From Paracoccus yeei ATCC BAA-599 (lineage in GTDB: Bacteria > Pseudomonadota > Alphaproteobacteria > Rhodobacterales > Rhodobacteraceae), in the NCBI RefSeq assembly GCF_000622145.1, contig NZ_JHWH01000018.1, forward strand, positions 1-64,000: 64,000 bases of DNA, in the 5' to 3' direction. The position numbers and the translations under genes are program-made. Position 1 is the stretch's first letter. Every line of letters starts with the position of its first letter. Positions 49,875 to 58,077 of this stretch are shown here, one piece after another. Under the pieces are notes generated by a model. It made no database searches. It saw only the letters and a program-made list of their open reading frames with translations, and was not told the DNA's origin.

Positions 49875-50500
49875 TTCCAGACCAGCCGCAGCGCCAGCCC
49901 CGCAAACATCACCGAGGCGATGCGGTTCACGACCCGCATCCGCGCCGCCATCGCCTTGCCCGCCAGGCCCGCGACCATGCCATAGCCCATCGTGACCAGC
50001 GTGCCCGAGCAGGCGAACATCAGCCCCAGCGCCAGGATCTGCTGGCCGACTGGCCCGTATTCGGGCCGGGTGAACTGCGGCAGGAAGGCCAGCAGGAACA
50101 GCACCGGCTTGGGGTTCAGAAGGTTCGAAAGCGCCCCGCGCCGGATGATGGCCCAGGGGTTGCGGGCGGCCTGGGCACGGTCCTCGGGGGCGGCGGCGGC
50201 GTGCCAGCTTTTCCAGGCGAGCACCAGCAGATAGGCCGCGCCCATGTACTTGATCGCCACCAGCGCGCCCGGATGGGCCGCGACCAGGGCCCCCAGGCCC
50301 ACCGCCGCCAGCACCACATGGACCATGCTGCCGAAGCCCACGCCCAGGCCCGCCAGCGCGCCCGCGCGCGGCCCGTTCTGGATGCCGCAGGCGCTGGCAA
50401 AGAACACGTCCTGGCCGGGCGTCAGGTTCAGGACCAGCGCCCCCGCCATGAAGGCCAGCAATTGCTGGGCCGGAAATTGCGCCACAATGTCCAAGACCAT
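49871..50500 (-). CDS. LysE/RhtB family amino acid exporter
   Basis: A 209-residue inner-membrane protein with six hydrophobic helices. The family signature is LNLTPGQDVFFASACGIQNGPRAG split across the first loop, with NLLNPKPVLFLLAFLPQF in the middle. Members export threonine, homoserine, lysine or other small solutes; the substrate cannot be read from sequence. It is coupled to rluA (4-nt overlap). Confidence 0.85.
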   Translation of the reverse strand: MVLDIVAQFPAQQLLAFMAGALVLNLTPGQDVFFASACGIQNGPRAGALAGLGVGFGSMVHVVLAAVGLGALVAAHPGALVAIKYMGAAYLLVLAWKSWHAAAAPEDRAQAARNPWAIIRRGALSNLLNPKPVLFLLAFLPQFTRPEYGPVGQQILALGLMFACSGTLVTMGYGMVAGLAGKAMAARMRVVNRIASVMFAGLALRLVWK

Positions 50501-50545
50501 CGCATGCTCCGTTTGCGGCGCGTATCGGTCAGAACGGCGACGCGG

Positions 50546-50944
50546 TCAACTCTCGCCCGGGTCCTGCGGCAGGCCGTCGGCGATGTCGTAATAATCGCCC
50601 TTGTCGGCGGTGAAGATATGGCCCTGCAGGCGCAACCCGGTCGGGTTGTCGATGGCCCCCGCCGCCACGTCGATGATGCTGGACCCGTCGCGCTGCCAGA
50701 ACAGGGACGAGCCGCAGTCAGGGCAGAACCCGCGGCTGGCGAAGTCCGAGGCGCGATACCATTTCGGCTCGCCCCGGATTTCCAGCCATTTCGGCAGGAT
50801 CGCCGCCCAGTAATGCCCTGACCAGCGCCGGCACTGGCTGCAATGGCAGGCCTTCAGGTCGTTGCTGTCGTCGTATGTGCCGCGAAAGCCGATCTTGCCG
50901 CACAGGCAATGGCCGGTGAATTCAACCTCGTCCGAAACACTCAT
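50546..50944 (-). CDS. GFA-family zinc-binding protein (second copy)
   Basis: A 132-residue GFA-fold protein with zinc cysteines in GHCLCGKIGF, CHCSQCRRWSG and FCPDCGSSLFW. It is only distantly similar to the GFA protein at 47.8 kb. The ATG at 50944 has GGAGATCCTGG before it and lies inside the end of the methionine sulfoxide reductase gene (23-nt overlap), so the two are cotranscribed. Confidence 0.8.
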   Translation of the reverse strand: MSVSDEVEFTGHCLCGKIGFRGTYDDSNDLKACHCSQCRRWSGHYWAAILPKWLEIRGEPKWYRASDFASRGFCPDCGSSLFWQRDGSSIIDVAAGAIDNPTGLRLQGHIFTADKGDYYDIADGLPQDPGES

Positions 50945-51377
50945 CCAGGATCTCCTCCAGCCGCTTGGCATCCTTGGCCGTGAAAGCGTCGGGCTGGTTG
51001 CTGTCGATGTCAAGGACGCCGATCAGCCGGTCCTGCGGGCCGATGACCGGGATCACCAGTTCCGACCGCGTGCTGCTGGCGCAGGCGATATGGCCGGGAA
51101 AGGCGTCAACATCGGGCACCAGCTGGGTCTGGCGCGTGCGCGCCGCGGCCCCGCAGACGCCGCGCGAAAACGGGATCACCAGGCAGCCGTGGCCGCCCTG
51201 ATAGGGCCCGATCTTCAGCGTCTCGGGCGCGGTCACCCGATAAAATCCTGTCCAGTCAAAGCGTTCGTCGGCATGATGAATCTCGCAGGCGAGCGTCGCC
51301 ATCAGCGCCACCTCGTCGGTTTCGCCATGGGTCAGGCTGCGGATGGTGGCGGCAAGCCGGTCGTAATCGACGGTCAT
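50922..51377 (-). CDS. msrC: Free methionine-(R)-sulfoxide reductase (GAF domain)
   Basis: Reduces free Met-R-O with thioredoxin. The 151-residue GAF-domain protein has the three redox cysteines C65, C75 and C99, with the same spacing (10 and 24) as C84, C94 and C118 of the Escherichia coli enzyme, in CLVIPFSRGVCG and FPGHIACASSTRSE. The ATG at 51377 has GAGGA six bases before it and overlaps the sqdC stop by ATGA. It complements MsrPQ (near 1 kb), which acts on periplasmic protein-bound sulfoxide. Confidence 0.9.
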   Translation of the reverse strand: MTVDYDRLAATIRSLTHGETDEVALMATLACEIHHADERFDWTGFYRVTAPETLKIGPYQGGHGCLVIPFSRGVCGAAARTRQTQLVPDVDAFPGHIACASSTRSELVIPVIGPQDRLIGVLDIDSNQPDAFTAKDAKRLEEILDECFGRG

Positions 51378-52192
51378 GGGCATTCCTCGATGATGGCGGG
51401 CAGGTCGGCGTGCAGGCGCTCCCATCCCCTGGGGGTCCAGCCGAGCGCCGCCAGCCGGTCGCAGCGCGGCACCCGCAGAAGGCTCGCGTCCGAGCGGGCG
51501 GGCGGCTGCGCGGGCGCCCCGGTCAGGGCCGCGACACCGGCCAGCAGGTCGTGGTGATCCAGGATGATGTCGCTGACGTTGTAGGCCCCGGACATGGCCG
51601 GATCGGCCAGCACCCGCAGGACGGCATCGCCCAGATCGGCGCCGTGCACCTCGGTCGCGACGCGGGGCGGGGCCGGGTTTCCGTTCAGGAAGTCGCTGAT
51701 AAGGCTGGCCCATTTCTGCGGCCGACCGGGACCGAAAACGCCGGTCGGGCGCAGGCTGGCGGTGCGGAAATGGGCGCCGGCCATGGAGGCCAGCGCGGCC
51801 TCGGCCCGGGCCTTGACCTGGCCGTAAAGGTCCAGCGGCGCGGGGGGCAGGTCGTCGGGCAGTTCGGTTCCGGCGGGGTGGCCGTCGTGGACGGCGCGCG
51901 AGGACAGGAAGATCACCCGAGAGACGCCCTGTTCGCGGGCGGCCTGGAAAAGATCCAGCGTTCCCGAGAGGTTGGCGGCGATGAAGCCGTCGGGGTCGTC
52001 CCCTTCGCCGCCGCGGTAGCGGCCGGGGACGTGCCGGAACGCAGCATGGATCAGGGCGTCTTTTCCTGAAAGGTCAACGGGTTGGCCTAGCCGCCAGCCG
52101 GGCAGCGGGTCAAGGTCGTGGCCCGCCTCGACGGCCGCGCGGGCGATCCAGCGGCCGACGAGGCCAGACGCTCCGGTCAGGGCGAGCTTCAT
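51374..52192 (-). CDS. sqdC: SqdC-like NAD-dependent epimerase/reductase
   Basis: A 272-residue extended short-chain dehydrogenase with the NAD motif TGASGLVGRWIA at residues 6-17, FLSSRAVHDG and the YGQVKAR catalytic Tyr/Lys pair. Third gene after sqdB and sqdD, which is the order of the Rhodobacter sphaeroides sqdBDC operon; there loss of SqdC leads to accumulation of sulfoquinovosyl dihydroxyacetone. The name rests on position plus family, so it is an inference. ATGA overlaps on both sides. Confidence 0.75.
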   Translation of the reverse strand: MKLALTGASGLVGRWIARAAVEAGHDLDPLPGWRLGQPVDLSGKDALIHAAFRHVPGRYRGGEGDDPDGFIAANLSGTLDLFQAAREQGVSRVIFLSSRAVHDGHPAGTELPDDLPPAPLDLYGQVKARAEAALASMAGAHFRTASLRPTGVFGPGRPQKWASLISDFLNGNPAPPRVATEVHGADLGDAVLRVLADPAMSGAYNVSDIILDHHDLLAGVAALTGAPAQPPARSDASLLRVPRCDRLAALGWTPRGWERLHADLPAIIEECP

Positions 52193-53025
52193 GGGGTTTT
52201 CGGCCCCGGCAGGTCGCGCGGATCGGGCACCGGACCGTCGCCGGCATGCGCCTGCCAGAGGTCGATCAGGGGGCGCAGCGCCTCGGCCTTGGCGTGATTT
52301 TGCCAAGGTTTTTCATACTGATAGTGCAGGACGCGGATGTCCTGCCAGCGCCAGAGGTCGGGCAAGTTCAGCCAGACATATTGCAGCATGTTGTCGAACA
52401 CGGGCAGGCCGTGCCAGTCCGGGAAGAAATGCTCCAGGAACGTCTGGTCGGTGCGGCGCCAGAAACGGCCGGGCTGGTCGAGTTCGGACAGCATCCGCGC
52501 GAAGGTGTCCGGGTTCGGGCGCGCCGTGAATACGCCGGAGTTCAGCCGGTGAAAATCCGAAAGACTCTCGTAAACATTTGGCGCGGCTGAGAATTCCGGA
52601 TAGTCGAACAGCCGGTCGATGTTTTGCAGCACGATGGCGTCGGCGTCGATGAAGACGACGCGGGCATAGTCCAGCTGCCAGAGCCGCAGCTTGACGAAGT
52701 TGTCGAGGGGGGTGTGGAACGGCGGTTTCTCGCCCTTGGTGAAGGGGGCGATGCCGTGCACCCGGTCCCGGGCGTGGAGCGCATTGAAATCGCTGGATGT
52801 GGGCAGCAGATCAGCGTGCACCGGGCGTACACCGAGCGTACACAGCCCGTCGATCAGATCCTGCGGCAGGTCGGTATACAGCAGCACCAGATCGGCCGTG
52901 GTGCCGGTGCGCCTGAGCGAGCGGAACAGCGCCGCCGCCCCGGTCGCATAATCGGCATTGGTCGCCAGCGTGACGAAGGCGCGGTCGGACCGCGCCTTGC
53001 CCTGGGGATGCAGACCCGAAGTCAC
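52189..53025 (-). CDS. sqdD: SqdD, glycogenin-like (GT8) sulfoquinovosyltransferase
   Basis: A 278-residue family 8 glycosyltransferase. The metal-binding DxD is in VVFIDADAIVLQNID (around residue 127), after FVTLATNADYATGAAALFRSL and before RLNSGVFTARPNP. In Rhodobacter SqdD is the glycosyltransferase that moves sulfoquinovose to diacylglycerol. The start is GTG at 53025, overlapping the sqdB stop (GTGA). A 31-bp dispersed repeat of 11-bp period is embedded in the coding sequence (52815-52845), encoding CTLGVRPVH. Confidence 0.83.
   Translation of the reverse strand: MTSGLHPQGKARSDRAFVTLATNADYATGAAALFRSLRRTGTTADLVLLYTDLPQDLIDGLCTLGVRPVHADLLPTSSDFNALHARDRVHGIAPFTKGEKPPFHTPLDNFVKLRLWQLDYARVVFIDADAIVLQNIDRLFDYPEFSAAPNVYESLSDFHRLNSGVFTARPNPDTFARMLSELDQPGRFWRRTDQTFLEHFFPDWHGLPVFDNMLQYVWLNLPDLWRWQDIRVLHYQYEKPWQNHAKAEALRPLIDLWQAHAGDGPVPDPRDLPGPKTP
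52815..52845 (-). repeat. Dispersed 11-bp-period element inside sqdD (copy 2)
   Basis: On the minus strand it reads CTGTGTACGCTCGG, TGTACGCCCGG, TGCACG: three units of 11 bp, matching the intergenic copy at 7948-7978 over 31 bases with two mismatches. It is translated as part of SqdD in frame. Confidence 0.75.
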
Positions 53026-54239
53026 GATACCGAACGCAGCCTTTTGCCTTCGGGGTCGTGCTCGACGCGCTTGGCGATGTCCTTGGTCCAGGCCGAGACG
53101 GCGGGCACGCGCGAGCGGTCGATGCGGTGGGCGTATTTCCTGGCCACCTCGACCACCTCGGAGAGCAGGCCCTCGGCCAGGGTGATCGGTTGCAGGCCCA
53201 GCGCCAGGAACTGGTCGTTCTTGACGATCAGGTCGTTCTCCTCGGCCTCCTTGCGGGGGTTCGGCAGATAGGCGACCTCGGCCTCGGCGAGGCGGGCGAC
53301 CATCTCGGCCAGGTCGCGGACGCGGTGCGTCTCGGTCATCTGGTTGAAGATGCGGACGCGCTCGCCCGCCGCCGGCGCGTCCTGCAGCGCCAGTTCGATG
53401 CAGCGCACCGAATCCTGGATGTGGATGAAGGCGCGGGTCTGGCCGCCGGTGCCGTGCACGGTCAGCGGATAGCCGATGGCGGCCTGGATCAGGAAGCGGT
53501 TCAGCACCGTGCCGTAATCGCCGTCATAGTCAAAGCGGTTGATGAGCTGTTCGTGCCGCCGGGTCTGGTCGGTGTGCGTGCCCCAGACGATGCCCTGATG
53601 CAGGTCGGTGATGCGCAGCCCGTCGTTCTGGGCGTAGAACTGGAACAGGATCTGATCGAGGCTTTTGGTCATGTGATAGACCGAGCCGGGCCGCGTCGGA
53701 TAAAGGATCTGCTGTTCGCGCGGGCCGGTCGGCGTGTCGATCTGCACGTCGAGATAGCCTTCCGGGATCGGCGCGCCGACCGAGGAATAGCCATAGACCC
53801 CCATCGTGCCCAGGTGCACCAGATGTGCGTCGATGCCGGTTTCGACCAGCGCCGCCAGCAGGTTGTGCGTCGCGTTGGTGTTGTTCGTGACGGTATAGAC
53901 CTTGTGGCGGTCGGTCTTCATCGAATAGGGCGCGGCGCGCTGTTCGGCGAAATGGATCACGGCGTCGGGCCGCGTCTCGGCCAGCCAGGATTTCAGTCGT
54001 TCGTATTCGGTGGCGAGGTTCAGCAGGTGGAAATGGATGCGCCGCCCGGTCTGCTGATGCCAGATCCGGCAGCGCTCCTGGATCGAATCCATCGGCGTCA
54101 GCGATTGCACGCCAAGTTCCGTGTCGATCCAGCGCCGCGACAGGTTGTCCACGATATGAACGTCATGGCCCAGATCGGACAGGTGCAGGGCGGTCGGCCA
54201 GCCGACGAAGCCGTCGCCGCCCAGGACTGCAATTCGCAT
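53022..54239 (-). CDS. sqdB: UDP-sulfoquinovose synthase
   Basis: Converts UDP-glucose and sulfite to UDP-sulfoquinovose, the head group donor of the sulfolipid SQDG. The 405-residue SDR enzyme has the NAD site GGDGFVG (residues 8-14), HFAEQRAAPYSM, the catalytic T145 in LGTMGVYG, Y188 and K192 in YHMTKSLDQ, and HGTGGQTRAFIHIQDSV, closely following plant SQD1 and Rhodobacter SqdB. The ATG at 54239 has AAAGGGAG before it; the far longer open frame upstream runs through the Rrf2 gene and is not used. It heads sqdBDC and diverges from the Rrf2 regulator. Confidence 0.93.
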   Translation of the reverse strand: MRIAVLGGDGFVGWPTALHLSDLGHDVHIVDNLSRRWIDTELGVQSLTPMDSIQERCRIWHQQTGRRIHFHLLNLATEYERLKSWLAETRPDAVIHFAEQRAAPYSMKTDRHKVYTVTNNTNATHNLLAALVETGIDAHLVHLGTMGVYGYSSVGAPIPEGYLDVQIDTPTGPREQQILYPTRPGSVYHMTKSLDQILFQFYAQNDGLRITDLHQGIVWGTHTDQTRRHEQLINRFDYDGDYGTVLNRFLIQAAIGYPLTVHGTGGQTRAFIHIQDSVRCIELALQDAPAAGERVRIFNQMTETHRVRDLAEMVARLAEAEVAYLPNPRKEAEENDLIVKNDQFLALGLQPITLAEGLLSEVVEVARKYAHRIDRSRVPAVSAWTKDIAKRVEHDPEGKRLRSVS

Positions 54240-54389
54240 GGTGATCTCCCTTTGCTGCGGGGCAGGAATGCGCCGGCAATGTGTCAGAAACATAACGCTT
54301 TGACGATAGTGCTGTGTTCCCTGTGCCATGACGCTTTGTTTTGGGGCGAAATCATTGCAACCGGACCGCACGATCATTATTGATTTTCC

Positions 54390-54839
54390 ATGATCTCGCA
54401 GAAAACCAAATACGCCATCAAGGCGCTGATGGCACTGGCCGACGAAGTCGCCGCAGGCGGAAGCGCGCTGACGATCGAAGAGATCGCGACACGTTCGGGC
54501 GCGCCCAAGCGGTTCCTGGAACATATCATGCTGGAACTGCGCAACGCGGGCTACGTCGGCTCGCGCCGCGGCAGGGCCGGCGGCTATATCCTGATCAAGG
54601 AGCCGAAGGAGATTTCCATCGGCGAACTGCTGCGCCAGGTGGACGGGCCCATCGCCCCCCTGCCCTGCCTGTCGCGCCGGTCCTATCAGCGCTGCGAGGA
54701 TTGCACCGACGAGGCATCCTGCCGGCTGCGCAAGATGTTCGGACAGGTGTTCTGGTCCTATCTGCTGCTGATCGAAAGCCTGACGCTGGCCGACCTGGTG
54801 AACGAAGGCGGGCTGTCGGAAATGGACGTGCTGGCCTGA
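54390..54839 (+). CDS. Rrf2-family transcriptional regulator with a four-cysteine motif
   Basis: A 149-residue regulator. The winged helix is at residues 1-75 (MISQKTKYAIKALMALAD start, RSGAPKRFLEHIMLEL recognition helix, GRAGGYIL wing). Cysteines C93, C102, C105 and C111 lie in the region that binds the iron-sulfur cluster in IscR and NsrR, but with a different spacing (C-x8-C-x2-C-x5-C), so iron-sulfur, zinc or thiol sensing are all possible. It diverges from sqdB across 150 nt and precedes aroE. Control of sqdBDC is inferred from position only. Confidence 0.85.
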   Translation: MISQKTKYAIKALMALADEVAAGGSALTIEEIATRSGAPKRFLEHIMLELRNAGYVGSRRGRAGGYILIKEPKEISIGELLRQVDGPIAPLPCLSRRSYQRCEDCTDEASCRLRKMFGQVFWSYLLLIESLTLADLVNEGGLSEMDVLA

Positions 54840-54927
54840 GCGGCCGAGGTTGGTCCTGCCGGACTTGACCCGAACGGCGGGGCGCTGCACGACTGTGGGC
54901 CACCCGAAAGCCTTGAGCGAGCCGCCG

Positions 54928-55776
54928 ATGACCGACCAGACCGACACCCCCCGCCATGCCCCCCTTGCCGGTGTGATCGGCTGGCCCATCGCGCATTCCC
55001 GCTCGCCCCGGCTGCACGGGCACTGGCTGGCGCGGCACGGCATCGCGGGCCATTACGTCCCCCTGCCCGTCGCGCCCGAGCATCTGGCCGAGGTGCTGCG
55101 CGCCATGCCGCGCATGGGCTTCGTCGGTTGCAACGTCACCATCCCGCACAAGGAAAGCGTGCTGGCGCTGGCCGATGTGGTGACCGACCGCGCCGCCCTG
55201 ATGGGGGCCGCGAACACGCTGATCTTTCGCCCGGACGGCAAGATCCACGCCGACAATACCGACGGCTACGGCTTCATGGCCAATATCCGTCAGCACGCGC
55301 CGGGCTGGCTGCCCGACCTGGGGCCGGCGGCCGTGCTGGGTGCGGGCGGCGCGGCGCGGGCGGTGGTCGCGGCGCTGCTGGACAGCGGCGTGACCGAGCT
55401 GCGCATCGCCAACCGCACCCGGCTGCGGGCCGAGCAGATCCGGGCCGAGTTCGGGCCGCGGGTCGTGGTCCACGACTGGGCCGGCGCGGGCGCCATGCTG
55501 GAGGGCGCGATCACGGTGGTGAACGCGACCTCGATGGGCATGGTCGGCAAGCCGCCCCTGCAGGTGCCCCTGGATGCCTTGGCACCCGGAACGCTGGTCA
55601 CCGACCTGGTCTATACGCCGCTGGTGACGCCCTTCCTGGCCGAGGCGCAGGCGCGCGGCTGCGAGGTGGTGGACGGGCTGGGGATGCTGCTGCACCAGGC
55701 CGCCCCGGGGTTCGAGCGCTGGTTCGGCATCCGCCCCGCGGTGGACGAGGACCTGCGCGCGGCCGTTCTGGCCTGA
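54928..55776 (+). CDS. aroE: Shikimate dehydrogenase
   Basis: NADPH-dependent step of aromatic amino acid synthesis. The 282-residue enzyme has the substrate site [20 protein letters not shown], the catalytic Lys and Asp in [11 protein letters not shown] and [14 protein letters not shown] binding [12 protein letters not shown], and the C-terminal [14 protein letters not shown]. The ATG at 54928 starts the family fold. The run aroE-coaE-dnaQ is a conserved alphaproteobacterial operon. Confidence 0.95.
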   Translation: MTDQTDTPRHAPLAGVIGWPIAHSRSPRLHGHWLARHGIAGHYVPLPVAPEHLAEVLRAMPRMGFVGCNVTIPHKESVLALADVVTDRAALMGAANTLIFRPDGKIHADNTDGYGFMANIRQHAPGWLPDLGPAAVLGAGGAARAVVAALLDSGVTELRIANRTRLRAEQIRAEFGPRVVVHDWAGAGAMLEGAITVVNATSMGMVGKPPLQVPLDALAPGTLVTDLVYTPLVTPFLAEAQARGCEVVDGLGMLLHQAAPGFERWFGIRPAVDEDLRAAVLA

Positions 55777-55787
55777 GGGTGTCGGGC

Positions 55788-56384
55788 ATGAGTTACCGGC
55801 TGGGCCTGACCGGCGGCATCGGCATGGGGAAATCGACCGCCGCCGCCATGTTCCGCGACCTGGGTCATCCGGTCTGGGACGCGGATGCGGCGGTGCACGG
55901 GCTTTATGCGCCGGGGGGCGCCGCCGTGGGCCCGGTCGGCGCGGCATTCCCCGGCGTGGTCGCGGGCGGCGCGGTGGACCGCGCGGCCCTGAAGGCGGAA
56001 CTGGCGCGCGATCCGGGCGGCTTTGCCCGGCTGGAGGCGATCGTGCATCCGCTGGTCGCGGCCGACCGGGCCGCCTTCGTCGCGGCGCACGGGGACGCGC
56101 CCATCGTGGTGCTGGACATCCCGCTGCTTTACGAAAAGGGCTATCAGGCCGAGATGGACGGGGTGGCCGTGGTCTCGGCCCCCGCGGCGGTGCAGCGCGC
56201 GCGGGTGCTGGCGCGGCCGGGCATGGACGAGGCGACGCTGGGGCTGATCCTGGCGCGGCAGATGCCCGATGCCGACAAGCGACGCCTGGCGGACTGGGTG
56301 ATCCCCTCGGGAACGCTCGAGGGCGCGCGCGCGGCGATCATGGACATCTGCGCCGCGATCATGGCAAAACGCCCCCATGCGTGA
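55788..56384 (+). CDS. coaE: Dephospho-CoA kinase
   Basis: Final step of coenzyme A synthesis. The 198-residue P-loop kinase has [17 protein letters not shown] (residues 5-21), the [14 protein letters not shown] segment, and [13 protein letters not shown]. The ATG at 55788 is chosen from the P-loop position; the longer frame runs antisense through aroE. It follows aroE by 11 nt and overlaps dnaQ by 8 nt. Confidence 0.94.
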   Translation: MSYRLGLTGGIGMGKSTAAAMFRDLGHPVWDADAAVHGLYAPGGAAVGPVGAAFPGVVAGGAVDRAALKAELARDPGGFARLEAIVHPLVAADRAAFVAAHGDAPIVVLDIPLLYEKGYQAEMDGVAVVSAPAAVQRARVLARPGMDEATLGLILARQMPDADKRRLADWVIPSGTLEGARAAIMDICAAIMAKRPHA

Positions 56385-57090
56385 GATCGTCCTGGATACC
56401 GAAACCACCGGCTTCGACCCCGAGACCGGCGACCGCATCGTCGAGATCGGCGCGGTCGAATTGTGGAACCACCTGCCCACGGGCCGGACCTATCATGTCT
56501 ACATCAACCCCGAACGGCCGATGCCGCAGGCCGCCTTCGAGGTGCACGGCCTGGGCGACGAGTTCCTGAAGGACAAGCCGGTCTTTGCCGAGATCGCGGC
56601 GGGCTTTGTCGAATTCGCCGGCGACGACGCCAAGCTGGTGATCCACAACGCCGCCTTCGACATGAAATTCCTGAACTGGGAACTGCAGCGCGCGGGCTTT
56701 CCGGCGATGCCCTGGTCGCGGGCCGTCGATACGCTGGAAATCGCGCGGATGCAGTTCCCGGGGGCGCAGAACTCGCTGGATGCGCTGTGCCGGCGGTTCC
56801 GGGTCGACAACTCGAACCGGACGCTGCACGGGGCGCTTCTGGACAGCGAGCTGCTGGCCGAGGTCTATCTGGCGCTGCGCGGCGGGCGCCAGCCGGGGCT
56901 GGTGCTGGAAACGGCGGGGATGGGCGCGGGCGGCACGGGGCCCGGCGGCACCGCCCTGCCGCGCCCGCCCCGGCCGCGTCCGCTGCCCCCGCGCCTGACC
57001 GAGGCCGAGGTGGCCGCCCACGCGGCCTTCGTCGCTAAGCTGGGGGACAAGGCGGTGTGGCTGCGCTACAGCGCGGCGGAAAACGCCTGA
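56377..57090 (+). CDS. dnaQ: DNA polymerase III epsilon subunit (proofreading exonuclease)
   Basis: 3'-5' exonuclease of the replicase. The 237-residue protein has Exo[13 protein letters not shown] at residues 4-15, Exo[16 protein letters not shown] and the HxAxxD form of ExoIII ([16 protein letters not shown]). The C-terminal 60 residues form a Gly/Pro-rich linker followed by a helical end that would contact the alpha subunit. It overlaps coaE by 8 nt. Confidence 0.95.
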   Translation: MREIVLDTETTGFDPETGDRIVEIGAVELWNHLPTGRTYHVYINPERPMPQAAFEVHGLGDEFLKDKPVFAEIAAGFVEFAGDDAKLVIHNAAFDMKFLNWELQRAGFPAMPWSRAVDTLEIARMQFPGAQNSLDALCRRFRVDNSNRTLHGALLDSELLAEVYLALRGGRQPGLVLETAGMGAGGTGPGGTALPRPPRPRPLPPRLTEAEVAAHAAFVAKLGDKAVWLRYSAAENA

Positions 57091-57168
57091 CCACGCGGCA
57101 GGCCGGGGTGGCGGCGGCAGGCGTTTTGCCGCAGGATCGGGGGACCACGAGGCAGAAAGGACGGCTCT

Positions 57169-58044
57169 TTGATCCAGGATATGTGGCAGTTCCTCATGGC
57201 GCTGTTCGAGCGTATGGACAAGATCCACATGAGCCTGATCGCGGCGGGCGTGGCCTTTTACGCGATGTTCGCGGTGTTTCCGGGGCTGGCGGCGCTGTTT
57301 GCGCTGTGGGGCCTGTGGTACGACCCCCACCTGATCGAGCAATACGTCCACGCCACCGACGAGTTCATCCCGGCGGGCGCGGCCGACATCATCTATGGCC
57401 AGATCAATTCGCTGATCGCGGCGGGGCGCACGCAGCTGGGCTGGACCACGGCGATTTCCTTCCTGATCGCCACCATCTCGGCGCGCGCCGGGGTCGATGC
57501 GCTGGTGCGCGGGCTGAACGCGGCCTATGGCGTGCGGTCCCATTCGACGATCATGGGGTTCCTGCTGGCCTATGTGCTGACGCTGGTGATCGTGGGCGTG
57601 GTGCTGATGGGGCTGGCCACCATCATCGTGGTGCCCATCGCCTTCAACTTCCTGCCCGATGTCGCGCTGCGGCGCTGGCTGCTGAGTTCGCTGCCCTGGG
57701 TTGCGATCTTCGTCATCGTGCAGGTGGTCATCGGCATCATGTACCGCTATGGCCCGAACGTGAAGACGCCGCGCACCCCGGTCTTTACCTGGGGATCGCT
57801 GTTCGCGGCGATGGCCTGGGCGCTCGCGTCCTACGGGTTCGCGGTCTATCTGAACAACTTCAACAGCTACAACCGGATCTACGGCTCGATCGGGGCGGTG
57901 ATCGCGCTGCTGATGTGGTTCTATCTGGGCGGCTTCTCGGTGATGCTCGGCGCGCTCATCAACCTTGAGATGGGGCGCAGGCGCCGGGTCGTCGCGGCGC
58001 GGGCGCTGCGCGCGGCGGCCAAGGCGGAGCAGGAGAAGGGCTGA
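57169..58044 (+). CDS. YihY/BrkB family inner-membrane protein
   Basis: A 291-residue polytopic protein with six hydrophobic helices, with the family parts GVAFYAMFAVFPGLAALFALWG, ARAGVDALVRGLNAAYGV and the final FYLGGFSVMLGALINLEMGRR. Function is not established; the old RNase BN name is no longer accepted. The TTG start at 57169 has AAAGGA seven bases before it; an ATG four codons later (57181) is the alternative. It lies 78 nt after dnaQ and converges with the kinase gene. Confidence 0.83.
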   Translation: MIQDMWQFLMALFERMDKIHMSLIAAGVAFYAMFAVFPGLAALFALWGLWYDPHLIEQYVHATDEFIPAGAADIIYGQINSLIAAGRTQLGWTTAISFLIATISARAGVDALVRGLNAAYGVRSHSTIMGFLLAYVLTLVIVGVVLMGLATIIVVPIAFNFLPDVALRRWLLSSLPWVAIFVIVQVVIGIMYRYGPNVKTPRTPVFTWGSLFAAMAWALASYGFAVYLNNFNSYNRIYGSIGAVIALLMWFYLGGFSVMLGALINLEMGRRRRVVAARALRAAAKAEQEKG

Positions 58045-58077
58045 CCGCGTCCCCTGCCCCCGCAGGGCCCCGGACGG

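Noticed and set aside
51374..54239. Annotating sqdB and sqdC as generic LPS epimerases
   Set aside because: SqdB shares catalytic residues and long segments with plant SQD1, and the GT8 gene in between matches the sqdBDC order, so the sulfolipid assignment is stronger.
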